Below, piece after piece: positions 26,527 to 35,019 of a stretch of DNA of 59,464 nucleotides. Source of the stretch: Pseudomonas bananamidigenes (lineage in GTDB: Bacteria; Pseudomonadota; Gammaproteobacteria; Pseudomonadales; Pseudomonadaceae); NCBI RefSeq assembly GCF_001679645.1, contig NZ_LRUN01000016.1:1-59464 (forward strand), written 5' to 3'. Each line of letters opens with the position of its first letter. The first letter of the stretch is position 1. A model generated the notes under the pieces. It was not told the origin of the DNA, did not search any database, and saw only the letters and a list, made by a program, of their open reading frames with translations. The translations under genes were made by a program, and so were the position numbers.

Positions 26527-26911
26527 AGCCTTCAGGCAGATTTGTGCGGTGTTTTCTCCATCTCTGTACGAAAAGTCACCGCACAATAACGCCACAACGT
26601 CACCGAGCCCCTTAGACGGGATTTTACTTTGGCTTCGCGATGAAACGTCTGACGAAGACAGGAAACAAAACAACGCCAATCCTTATTGTCCACGTGCCCA
26701 CTTCTCTCACTGGTTCTGCGCCAAAACCCGTTAGAACGCATCCCTCCGCTGTTTCTGAAGCGTCAATCGACGATTTATCAGTACGTATTTCGACACGGGT
26801 AAAAGCCGTCGACGGAAACCTCCCGACATTTTTGACCCCACTATCACTGCCCTCCTAGATTCGGCTCGTGCCTGCAACGGCACATCCAAATAACAACCAA
26901 GGAGACACCCC
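26527..26911. other. Intergenic region upstream of the RiPP operon
   Basis: 385 bp between czcS and the precursor peptide gene, with lower GC than its neighbours. No terminator with a U-tract was found for czcRS. A 72-codon frame at 26640-26858 lacks a ribosome-binding site and has no recognisable domain. The last 80 bp hold a promoter candidate and the ribosome-binding site of the peptide gene. Confidence 0.6.
26832..26861 (+). promoter_or_regulatory. Candidate sigma70 promoter of the RiPP operon
   Basis: TTGACC (26832-26837) and TAGATT (26856-26861) are separated by 18 bp. Transcription would begin near 26868, about 45 nt before the peptide start. The operon therefore probably has its own promoter and does not rely on czcRS read-through. 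Confidence 0.5.
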
Positions 26912-27040
26912 ATGGGCTACATCGGCAGCTGGAACGCCAACCCGATCGATGAGCTGGACGAACAGCAAACCCCTTCACCAGAGCAGATCGAAGCACTGCA
27001 ACTGACCGAGGAAGAGCAGGCGGAACTGAACGCCGAGTGA
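26912..27040 (+). CDS. Probable RiPP precursor peptide (42 residues)
   Basis: Tiny ORF with an excellent ribosome-binding site (AAGGAG, 7 nt upstream), placed directly before a YcaO gene. The peptide begins MGYIGSWNANPIDEL and ends EALQLTEEEQAELNAE. It has 11 acidic residues, no Lys, Arg, His or Cys, and only two Ser (6, 22) and two Thr (20, 32). The C-terminal half is a predicted acidic amphipathic helix, while the N-terminal ten residues are hydrophobic and aromatic. This is the layout of bottromycin-type precursors (N-terminal core, C-terminal follower). A conventional leader-core order is possible but would put an all-helical acidic stretch in the core. I do not recognise the family. Confidence 0.75.
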   Translation: MGYIGSWNANPIDELDEQQTPSPEQIEALQLTEEEQAELNAE

Positions 27041-27046
27041 CAGGCC

Positions 27047-27071
27047 CCGCAGGGGCGTCGCGCCCCTGCGG
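27047..27071 (+). terminator. Perfect 11-bp hairpin between peptide and YcaO genes
   Basis: CCGCAGGGGCG, loop TCG, CGCCCCTGCGG. It begins 6 bp after the peptide stop and ends 18 bp before the YcaO start. It is not followed by a U-run, so it is more likely a partial terminator or an mRNA 3'-stabiliser that raises peptide over enzyme levels, a common arrangement in RiPP and bacteriocin operons. Confidence 0.65.
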
Positions 27072-27089
27072 ACTTTCAGGATGGAAATC

Positions 27090-28313
27090 ATGGACAAGAC
27101 AAGGATGGCCGAGCGCGAGCTCACGGCCGATCAGGCAGCGCAACGTATTCAAACAGAGCTTTCACGCCTGGGCCTTTCGCCGGTAACCCGCACGATCGGC
27201 AGCAACGTCGTTGCCGTTCAGGCGAGTCTTTACGACAACGCCCGGCGCCGTGCCCGTGGCTGGGGCAAGGGTTATGCGGATCAGGCTCACCTGGGCGCGC
27301 TGTATGAAGCCCTCGAGCATTATTGGACGGATGAACGACCTGCCACCGAAGGACACCTCAAGACGGGGCACTATTTCAACGACACGCCAATCTTTGCCGA
27401 TGATTCGCTTCTGCACCGGCTGACCTGCCAACGAAACAGGCGCATCCGCTGCCGGCGCTATGTCAGTCCATCGGGGCAAGACCTGTTTTCCTATCCGGTT
27501 GCACTGACGTCGCCCAACGGTACACGTCCCTGTTCGTCAACGGACATGGCCGACTGCCGCGCCGTGCAACGTTATGCCAGCAACAGCGGCACCGCCATTG
27601 GCGCCACTTGCAGCGAAGCGATGTTGCACGCTACCAACGAATGCATCGAGCGCGATGCCGTGTCACTGTTTCTGCTCGACCATTTCTACTACGAGAACCT
27701 TCCGCCCCTGCGACGGGTCGCCCGCCTCGAGGGTGCCGACGAGCTCGGCCGTCTGTGGAACGATGCCGAACAGGAAATCGGCGGTGAAATCGTACTGGTC
27801 GATATCAGCAGCGAGTTCAAGGCGCGAACCTTTCTGGCGTTCACGACAAAACCGGGAGCCCTTCCACAGGTGTTCGGCAGCGGCAGCTCTCTCGACCCGC
27901 GTCATGCAGCCTGGCGGGCACTTACTGAACTGGTGCAACTGCAGCTCAGCACCGCCGAGCCCGAGTACCAACGGCAACTGAACAATGCACTGCGCAACCT
28001 GCAGCCCTTCCCGCGCCTGTTGCGCTGCGCCCGCTTCGATCTGCAGACCTTGCTGCATCGCTGCGCTCAACACGAGATGAAGCTGCCCGCCCACGGTGAA
28101 GACCTGACCGTGGCCCGGCAACTGCGCCTGCTGACCCGGGATCTGCAGAACCACGGCCGCACGCTGGGGGCTTCGATACTGAAGCAAACCGCGCTTGGCA
28201 CAACCCTGGTCAACGTGGTGATCCCCGGGCTGGAGCGTTTCTTCGTGGTTTCCAGCGGCAACGTGGCCATTCCGCAGACCCGGGGCCGCACACTGAAGAG
28301 AACCGCCGAATGA
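27090..28313 (+). CDS. Stand-alone YcaO-family peptide-modifying enzyme
   Basis: 407-residue YcaO protein. Three ATP/Mg-binding helices of the family are visible: GWGKGYADQAHLGALYEAL (57-75), GTAIGATCSEAML followed by ATNECIERDA (167-190), and DPRHAAWRALTELVQ (269-283). YcaO enzymes activate a backbone amide with ATP, giving azolines, thioamides or amidines. The C-terminal PxPxP of azoline-forming YcaOs is absent, and no E1/ThiF-like or TfuA partner is encoded nearby. Bottromycin-type amidine chemistry, or another partner-independent reaction, therefore seems more likely. ATG 27090 is favoured over ATG 27081, which has no room for a ribosome-binding site. The stop overlaps the next gene (ATGA). 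Confidence 0.88.
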   Translation: MDKTRMAERELTADQAAQRIQTELSRLGLSPVTRTIGSNVVAVQASLYDNARRRARGWGKGYADQAHLGALYEALEHYWTDERPATEGHLKTGHYFNDTPIFADDSLLHRLTCQRNRRIRCRRYVSPSGQDLFSYPVALTSPNGTRPCSSTDMADCRAVQRYASNSGTAIGATCSEAMLHATNECIERDAVSLFLLDHFYYENLPPLRRVARLEGADELGRLWNDAEQEIGGEIVLVDISSEFKARTFLAFTTKPGALPQVFGSGSSLDPRHAAWRALTELVQLQLSTAEPEYQRQLNNALRNLQPFPRLLRCARFDLQTLLHRCAQHEMKLPAHGEDLTVARQLRLLTRDLQNHGRTLGASILKQTALGTTLVNVVIPGLERFFVVSSGNVAIPQTRGRTLKRTAE

Positions 28314-29260
28314 ATCGACTCGATCGTACCCGGGAACTGGCATTGGCCCGCTCCATGGACCTTCACCTGAACGTGAATGGCGATATCGGCCAGTACATCG
28401 AACCATCCGGCAGCGGGCTGCATCATGTTTTTTTCCTGCGAATGAACGACGAGGTCTGGGTCGGCCGCAAGCTTGTGCAACGTGATCGGCATTTTCGATG
28501 GCAGGCCACAAGCGTACTCAAGCCCGGCATGCTGCTGGGCCCCCATCTTCATTCGTTGTGGGGTGACGAGGGTTTGTCGATCGGGTTTCGAGCGGTTTCT
28601 GCCGAACGAAAAGCGCAGACCTTCGAACGCGCATTGCGTCAGGCTGACAGCGAGATCGTGTTCCCGTTTCCGGTGCTTGACGCCTGCGGCCGGGAAGCGG
28701 TCTGCCCGGATGATTTCTGGCAATGCAGTGAATCCCTGGTCGAACTGTTGAACGACGATGAACAACATCTGCGCGAACATTGCGCGGGGCTGCTTCAGGC
28801 AAACGCCGAATCCGGCGCGATGATCTACGACCCGGCCTGTTCGACCGGCGAGTTCATTACCCGGCTCGCTCGCGCCCTGCCGGACTGTCGGTTTCTGGGG
28901 AGCGATCGCTCGGCTTCGATGATCGAACACGCCAGACAAGTTCACAGGGGCACCCGTGTCGAGTTCCGCTTGCTCGATGCGATTGAAGCCTTTGATGCGG
29001 GCATTCACTGCGATGTGTTGATACTGCGTTTCCTGAACGCCGAAGTCTTGACCCGCCGAGAAGCCCGGGCCGCATTCGAGTCGCTCATCCGTTGCGTCAA
29101 GCCTGGCGGCACAATCCTCGTTTTCGGTCACACTCCGGTGCTGATTCCCGTTACCTGGCTCGCCGCCACCCACCACCTGCAACTGGAATCCAGCGTTGCA
29201 GCGCGTCCGGGAAAAATGGAACTGTTCCAGTTCTATTGCCTGAAGGTCGCGAAAGCATGA
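28310..29260 (+). CDS. SAM-dependent methyltransferase of the RiPP operon
   Basis: 316-residue protein. Residues about 165-316 form a class I methyltransferase domain: motif I is IYDPACSTGEF (Asp174, Gly180), followed by FLGSDRSASMIEHAR (acidic post-motif II), VLILRFLNAEVL and KPGGTILVFGH. The first 150 residues match nothing I recognise and could bind the peptide. The operon overlaps (4 bp with YcaO, 4 bp with the hydrolase) imply that it acts on the same product, perhaps methylating a side chain or terminus of the modified peptide. Confidence 0.82.
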   Translation: MNRLDRTRELALARSMDLHLNVNGDIGQYIEPSGSGLHHVFFLRMNDEVWVGRKLVQRDRHFRWQATSVLKPGMLLGPHLHSLWGDEGLSIGFRAVSAERKAQTFERALRQADSEIVFPFPVLDACGREAVCPDDFWQCSESLVELLNDDEQHLREHCAGLLQANAESGAMIYDPACSTGEFITRLARALPDCRFLGSDRSASMIEHARQVHRGTRVEFRLLDAIEAFDAGIHCDVLILRFLNAEVLTRREARAAFESLIRCVKPGGTILVFGHTPVLIPVTWLAATHHLQLESSVAARPGKMELFQFYCLKVAKA

Positions 29261-30117
29261 CGTTTTCCCCGCAAGGCAGAGGTTTTTACTCGACCGACGA
29301 TGGTCATCAACTCTATTGGGAACGACATGGCGTCACGGGTGGCGAGCCGGTGTTTTTCCTGCATGGCGGCCCTGGCGGGCGAATCAGTCGCCATCACCTG
29401 GAATTCTTCGACCTGCGTCATTTCGACGTCATCCTGTTTGACCAACGCGGCTGCGGGCGCTCGACGCCTTATGGTGAACTGCGCGACAACTTCACCGGGC
29501 TCTGCGTGGAAGACATCGACGCCCTGCGCCAGCACTTCGGCTTCAGAAAAATCAGTGTGCTGGGCGTCTCCTGGGGCAGTTGGCTGGCAATCCAGTACCA
29601 GCAGCGCTATCCCCGCCACCTGCTGAAAACCACACTGGTTTCGGTGTTCGTGCCTTTCTCGGCCAATGTCCGGGCCTACGATCAGGCACTCATGCAGCAG
29701 TCGGCATCAGGCCGGAGCGCCAGGGACATTTTCCGTGTACTCGGCGAAGGCTGCCCGTCGCAACAACGAGAAGCCGCCATCGAATGGTTGAATGCCGTTT
29801 TGCGCCGTACGGGGCAGACAGTTTGCCCCGGCACACTGGAGCGCTTCGTCGATCAGGAAGCGGTGCTCGCCATACGTCTGGAGCTGCATTACCACCTGCA
29901 CGGCTATTTCTTCCAGCCGAAGGACCAGCACCTGATCCTCGATGACAACACCCTGCTGATCCAGGGCATCCGCGATACCTTCGGCATGGCCAGCGTGCGC
30001 TGGCTCAGGCAGCGCATGAACATAAACTGCCGTTTGCTGCAGGCCGGGCATAACGCGTTCGAAAGCGCCATTCTCAAAGCCGTGCGCCGGGCGGTGAAAC
30101 GTGAAATCGAGAGTTGA
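29257..30117 (+). CDS. Alpha/beta-hydrolase, proline iminopeptidase-like (S33)
   Basis: 286-residue hydrolase. It has the oxyanion motif HGGPGG (from His36), FDQRGCGRSTPYG, nucleophile elbow GVSWGSW (Ser105), probable acid Asp240 in QGIRDTF, and His265 in LQAGHNAFE. This is the S33 proline iminopeptidase pattern, but shorter than the usual 310-320 residues and with an altered acid loop. In the operon it probably trims the modified peptide; residue 11 of the precursor is a proline, which would suit such an enzyme. In bottromycin a hydrolase-fold protein has a different job (epimerisation), so non-proteolytic roles are possible. The ATG at 29257 overlaps the upstream stop. Confidence 0.8.
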   Translation: MTFSPQGRGFYSTDDGHQLYWERHGVTGGEPVFFLHGGPGGRISRHHLEFFDLRHFDVILFDQRGCGRSTPYGELRDNFTGLCVEDIDALRQHFGFRKISVLGVSWGSWLAIQYQQRYPRHLLKTTLVSVFVPFSANVRAYDQALMQQSASGRSARDIFRVLGEGCPSQQREAAIEWLNAVLRRTGQTVCPGTLERFVDQEAVLAIRLELHYHLHGYFFQPKDQHLILDDNTLLIQGIRDTFGMASVRWLRQRMNINCRLLQAGHNAFESAILKAVRRAVKREIES

Positions 30118-30143
30118 AAAAAACGGCACCCGAAGGTGCCGTT
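30117..30143 (-). terminator. Intrinsic terminator of the ABC importer operon
   Basis: Stem AACGGCACC / GGTGCCGTT with a 4-nt loop. On the minus strand it is followed by seven Ts (A-run 30117-30123). The stem is the same 9-bp sequence as in the nuo terminator. In the plus direction there is no U-tract, so termination of the RiPP operon here would be weaker. Confidence 0.85.
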
Positions 30144-30160
30144 ACATCCCGCACAAACGC

Positions 30161-31903
30161 TTACTGGCGTGCCGCCTCCCACGACTTGAGCAGTTCGTTG
30201 TAGCTCACGGTCTCGCCTTTCGGTTTCTCGTTGGCCAGTTTCGGTTTCGGTGCGCCCGGTTGATCGAACCAGTATTGCGCATCGCGTTCCGGGTTCATTT
30301 TCGGGGCGCAGGTGGCCTGGGCCTTGGAGCGTTCCAGACGGGTCATGATCGCGTCCTGATCCTTGGCCAGGCCGTCGAGCGCCTCTTGCGGGGTCTTGTC
30401 GCCGCTGGCGGCTTCGGCAATGTGGCTCCACCACAGTTGTGCCAGACGCGGATAGTCCGGCACGTTGGTGCCGGTCGGCGTCCACTGCACCCGGGCCGGG
30501 CTGCGATAGAACTCGACCAGACCACCAAGCTTCGGCGCCAGGTCGGTCATGGCCTGCGAGTTGATGTCCGACTCGCGGATCGGCGTCAGACCGACGATGG
30601 TTTTCTTCAGCGACACGGTTTTCGAGGTCACGAACTGCGCGTACAACCAGGCGGCGAGTTTCTGCTTCTCGGGCGTGGACTTCATGAACGTCCAGGAACC
30701 CACGTCCTGATAACCCAGTTTCATGCCCTGCTCCCAGTACGGTCCGCGCGGCGACGGCGCCATCCGCCATTTCGGCGTGCCGTCGGCGTTGACCACCGGC
30801 AGGCCCGGTTTGGTCATGTCGGCGGTGAACGCGGTGTACCAGAAGATTTGCTGGGCAATGTTGCCCTGGGACGGCACAGGACCGGACTCGGAGAAGGTCA
30901 TGCCCGCCGCTTCCGGTGGTGCATACGCTTTGAGCCAGTCGACGTATTTCTGCGTGGCGAACACCGCCGCCGGGCCATTGGTGTCGCCGCCACGGGTCAC
31001 ACTGGAGCCCACCGGATGGCAGTCCTCGACGCGAATGCCCCACTCGTCCACCGGCAAACCGTTGGGAATGCCCTTGTCCCCGCCACCGGCCATGGAGAAC
31101 CAGGCATCGGTGAAACGCCAGCCCAGGGACGGGTCTTTCTTGCCATAGTCCATGTGTCCGTAAACGCGCTTGCCGTCGATTTCCTTGACGTCTTCGCTGA
31201 AGAATTTGGCGATGTCTTCATAAGCGGACCAGTTCACCGGCACGCCCAGGTCATAACCGTACTTTTCCTTGAATTTGGCTTTCAGGTCGGCGCGTTCGAA
31301 CCAGTCGGCGCGAAACCAGTACAGGTTGGCGAACTGCTGATCGGGCAATTGATAAATCTTGCCGTCCGGCGCGGTGGTGAAGGAAATGCCGATGAAGTCC
31401 TTGATGTCGAGGGTCGGCGAGGTGAAATTCTTGCCTTCGTTGGCCATCAGGTCGGTGATCGACTCGGTCTTGCCATAGCGAAAGTGCGTGCCGATCAAGT
31501 CCGAATCGTTGACCCAGCCGTCATAGATGTTCTTGTCCGACTGCATCACCGTCTGCATTTTTTCCACGACGTCGCCTTCCTGCAGCAGGTCATGGGTGAG
31601 CTTGATCCCGGTGATTTCGCTGAAGGCCTTGGCCAGTACCTTCGATTCATATTCGTGAGTAGTCAGGGTTTCGGAAACGACCTTGATGTCCATCCCGCGA
31701 AACGGCTCGGCGGCCTTGATGAACCATTTCAGTTCTTCAAGTTGCTGCTCCGGTGTCAGGGTCGACGGCTTGAACTCGTTGCCGATCCATTTTTTTGCCG
31801 CGTCCTCGTAGGCATCGGCCCAGGCGGAGGCGCTCAAACCGCTGAGTGCCAGCATGGCTGCCAATGAAATGCTATGTCGCAGCTTATTTTTCTTATCGAA
31901 CAT
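30161..31903 (-). CDS. ABC importer substrate-binding protein (GlpV-like)
   Basis: 580-residue periplasmic binding protein with a signal peptide (ending SASAWA-DAYED). It is much longer than ordinary sugar-binding proteins and fits the GlpV type of the GlpSTPQV glycerol importers described in Rhizobium. Typical binding-protein segments are seen (DGKIYQLPDQQFANLYWFR and GSWTFMKSTPEKQKLAAWL), plus a C-terminal extension with one Cys near CAPKMNPERDAQYWF. A very strong AGGAGGT precedes the start. It is the last gene of a six-gene operon. The substrate is probably a polyol or alcohol; glycerol itself is not proven. Confidence 0.85.
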   Translation of the reverse strand: MFDKKNKLRHSISLAAMLALSGLSASAWADAYEDAAKKWIGNEFKPSTLTPEQQLEELKWFIKAAEPFRGMDIKVVSETLTTHEYESKVLAKAFSEITGIKLTHDLLQEGDVVEKMQTVMQSDKNIYDGWVNDSDLIGTHFRYGKTESITDLMANEGKNFTSPTLDIKDFIGISFTTAPDGKIYQLPDQQFANLYWFRADWFERADLKAKFKEKYGYDLGVPVNWSAYEDIAKFFSEDVKEIDGKRVYGHMDYGKKDPSLGWRFTDAWFSMAGGGDKGIPNGLPVDEWGIRVEDCHPVGSSVTRGGDTNGPAAVFATQKYVDWLKAYAPPEAAGMTFSESGPVPSQGNIAQQIFWYTAFTADMTKPGLPVVNADGTPKWRMAPSPRGPYWEQGMKLGYQDVGSWTFMKSTPEKQKLAAWLYAQFVTSKTVSLKKTIVGLTPIRESDINSQAMTDLAPKLGGLVEFYRSPARVQWTPTGTNVPDYPRLAQLWWSHIAEAASGDKTPQEALDGLAKDQDAIMTRLERSKAQATCAPKMNPERDAQYWFDQPGAPKPKLANEKPKGETVSYNELLKSWEAARQ

Positions 31904-31950
31904 AGAGACCTCCTGTTAGGTTTTCGGAGCAAGATTGCCGAGCGATTCGA

Positions 31951-32223
31951 CTAGCCCCAACGCATCACAGCCAACAGCCACACCAGGGACAACGCGGACG
32001 CCACCCAGATGCTCCAGTCGGTCACGCCAATCACCAGCAGATGCAGGTAGGCGCTGCCGAGAAGACCGATGAACAAGCGATCGCCACGGGTGGTGGCCAT
32101 CGGCAGAAAACCTCGCCGCAGGATGCTCGGCGAACGCAGTTCCCAAGTGGTCATGCCCACCAGGATCAAGCCGATCACGATGAAAAACGCCGCCGTCGGG
32201 ACTGTCCAGCTCATCCATTCCAT
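31951..32223 (-). CDS. DUF2160 small membrane protein of the ABC importer operon
   Basis: 90-residue integral membrane protein with about three hydrophobic helices (PTAAFFIVIGLILVGM, LFIGLLGSAYLHLLVIG, IWVASALSLVWLLAVM). This DUF2160-type protein is a regular companion of GlpSTPQV-like systems, placed between permease and binding-protein genes. Its role is unknown; it may assist assembly of the transporter. The second of two tandem ATGs (32223) is best spaced from GAGGA. Confidence 0.8.
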   Translation of the reverse strand: MEWMSWTVPTAAFFIVIGLILVGMTTWELRSPSILRRGFLPMATTRGDRLFIGLLGSAYLHLLVIGVTDWSIWVASALSLVWLLAVMRWG

Positions 32224-32233
32224 CATCGTTTCC

Positions 32234-33034
<801 letters not shown>

Positions 33035-33043
33035 GGCCGGGCC

Positions 33044-33910
33044 TCAGCGGTTGGCATCGCTGTGGGTCATGGCGGTATAGAACAGCCAGGACACCAGCAG
33101 GATGATCAGGAAATACACCAGCGAAAAGGCTGCCGCCGGCCCCAGGTCGAATTGGCCTACGGCCATCTGGGTCAAGGTCTGACTCAGGAAGGTCGTGGCA
33201 TTGCCCGGTCCTCCACCGGTCAGCACGAACGGCTCGGTGTAGATCATGAAACTGTCCATGAAGCGCAGCATCACCGCGATCAGCAGCACGCTTTTCAGCT
33301 TGGGCAACTGGATGTGGCGGAACACCGCCCAGGCCGAAGCGCGGTCGATCCGCGCCGCCTGGTAATACACATCGGGAATGGCCCGCAGCCCGGAAAAACA
33401 CAGCAGCGCCACCAGCGACGTCCAGTGCCACACGTCCATCACCAGCACCGTCACCCATGCATCCATGGTGTTGGCCGCGTAGTTGTAGCTGATGCCCATG
33501 GCGTTCAGGCTTGACCCCATCAGACCGATGTCGGCGCGGCCGAAAATCTGCCAGATGGTGCCGACCACGTTCCATGGAATCAGCAGCGGAATCGCCAGCA
33601 CGATCAGCACTGCCGACGACCAGCGGCCTTTGGTCGGCATGGTCAGGGCAATGGCAATTCCCAGCGGAATTTCGATCAGCAGCACACACGCCGAATAGAT
33701 GAACTGGCGCAGCAACGAGTCGTGCAGCCGTGGATCGAGCAACACCTGCTTGTACCAGTCGGCGCCGACGAAGTAGCGACTGGACTGGTCGAAGATGTCC
33801 TGCACCGAGTAGTTGACCACGGTCATCATCGGGATTACTGCGCTGAACGCTACCAACAGGAACACCGGCAACACCAGCCACCAGGCCTTGTTGTTCTGCA
33901 CCTTGTTCAT
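33044..33910 (-). CDS. ABC importer permease (GlpP-like)
   Basis: 288-residue MalF-type permease with six helices. The EAA-loop region reads YYQAARIDRASAWAVFRHI. The start at 33910 gives MNKVQNNKAWW and has GAGG upstream; the longer frame to 33970 runs into the preceding ATPase gene and is not used. It overlaps the ATPase stop by 4 bp. Confidence 0.87.
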   Translation of the reverse strand: MNKVQNNKAWWLVLPVFLLVAFSAVIPMMTVVNYSVQDIFDQSSRYFVGADWYKQVLLDPRLHDSLLRQFIYSACVLLIEIPLGIAIALTMPTKGRWSSAVLIVLAIPLLIPWNVVGTIWQIFGRADIGLMGSSLNAMGISYNYAANTMDAWVTVLVMDVWHWTSLVALLCFSGLRAIPDVYYQAARIDRASAWAVFRHIQLPKLKSVLLIAVMLRFMDSFMIYTEPFVLTGGGPGNATTFLSQTLTQMAVGQFDLGPAAAFSLVYFLIILLVSWLFYTAMTHSDANR

Positions 33911-35019
33911 GGCTGTACCTCGCTGTCGGTGGCATCCAGCAGAAACTCGTCGGCATAGACCATCAGCCATTGCGCCGGGAAACTGATATACGCCGTGCCC
34001 TGCGGCACCGGTTTGTCTTCGGCCAGACGCACTTTCAGCGGTGCGCCGTCCAGATCCAGAGTCATGATCTTGTAGGTGCCGAGGTCTTCGACGTGTACGA
34101 CCCGCGCCTGCATCGCGTCATCGAACGGCTCGTCCCATACATGAACGAATTCGGGGCGGATGCCGACCTTCAGGTTTTTCCACTGGCCGTGCTCGATATG
34201 CCGTTGCAGCGCGTCGGGCAGCGGCAGGTGGGTCGAGTTGAAACCCACTCCGCCCGGCTGCGGCTGCACATCGATCAGGTTCATTCCGGGACTGCCAATG
34301 AAGTAACCGACGAAGGTGTGACTTGGCCGCTCGAACAATTCCCGTGGCGTACCGAACTGGACGATCTGACCGCCGTACATCACCGCGATCTTGTCGGCGA
34401 AGGTCGAGGCCTCCAGCTGATCGTGGGTGACGTAGACCATGGTGATGTTGAACTGCTCGTGGATCTGCTTGAGCTTGCGCCGCAGTTTCCATTTCAGGTG
34501 CGGGTCGATCACCGTCAGCGGCTCATCGAACAGAATTGCCGAGACGTCGTCGCGCACCAGACCACGACCCATGGAGACTTTCTGTTTTTCGTCGGCGGTA
34601 AGGTTGCGTGCCTTTTTGTTCAGCAGGTTTTGCAGGTCGAGGACTTCGGCAATTTCCTGCACCTTGCTGTGCACCTTCGCCTCGCCCAGCCCCTGATTGC
34701 GCAGCGGAAAGGCCAGGTTGTCGAACACGGTCATGGTGTCGTAGACCACCGGAAACTGGAAAACCTGGGCGATGTTGCGTTTCTCCGGGGTCAGGTCGTT
34801 GACCGCCTGGCCGTCGAACAGCACATGCCCCTGGGACGGGCTGAGCAGGCCGGAAATGATGTTGAGCAAGGTCGACTTGCCGCAACCTGACGGGCCGAGC
34901 AAGGCATAGGCGCCGCCCTGCTCCCAGATGTGGTCCATCTCGCGGATCGCGTAGTCTTCCGGCCCGCTCGGGGTTTTGCTGTAGCTGTGGGCGAGGTGTT
35001 GCAAACGGATTTCGGCCAT
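33907..35019 (-). CDS. ABC importer ATPase with degenerate signature (GlpT-like)
   Basis: 370-residue MalK-type ATPase. Walker A GPSGCGKST (42-50), Walker B AILFDEP (161-167) and the H-loop His199 (YVTHDQ) are intact. The signature is changed: LTADEKQ (140-146) in place of LSGGQ. The C-terminal third is a TOBE-type regulatory domain (KVGIRPEFVHVWDEP). It likely forms a heterodimer with the neighbouring ATPase, in which one ATP site is complete. The stop overlaps the permease start by 4 bp. Confidence 0.9.
   Translation of the reverse strand: MAEIRLQHLAHSYSKTPSGPEDYAIREMDHIWEQGGAYALLGPSGCGKSTLLNIISGLLSPSQGHVLFDGQAVNDLTPEKRNIAQVFQFPVVYDTMTVFDNLAFPLRNQGLGEAKVHSKVQEIAEVLDLQNLLNKKARNLTADEKQKVSMGRGLVRDDVSAILFDEPLTVIDPHLKWKLRRKLKQIHEQFNITMVYVTHDQLEASTFADKIAVMYGGQIVQFGTPRELFERPSHTFVGYFIGSPGMNLIDVQPQPGGVGFNSTHLPLPDALQRHIEHGQWKNLKVGIRPEFVHVWDEPFDDAMQARVVHVEDLGTYKIMTLDLDGAPLKVRLAEDKPVPQGTAYISFPAQWLMVYADEFLLDATDSEVQP

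Noticed and set aside
26640..26858. 72-codon frame upstream of the RiPP peptide
   Set aside because: No ribosome-binding site, no recognisable domain, and it overlaps the promoter candidate at 26832.
26912..27040. Peptide considered as a PqqA-like precursor
   Set aside because: It lacks the Glu-x3-Tyr motif of PqqA, and there are no pqqBCDE genes; the partner is a YcaO.
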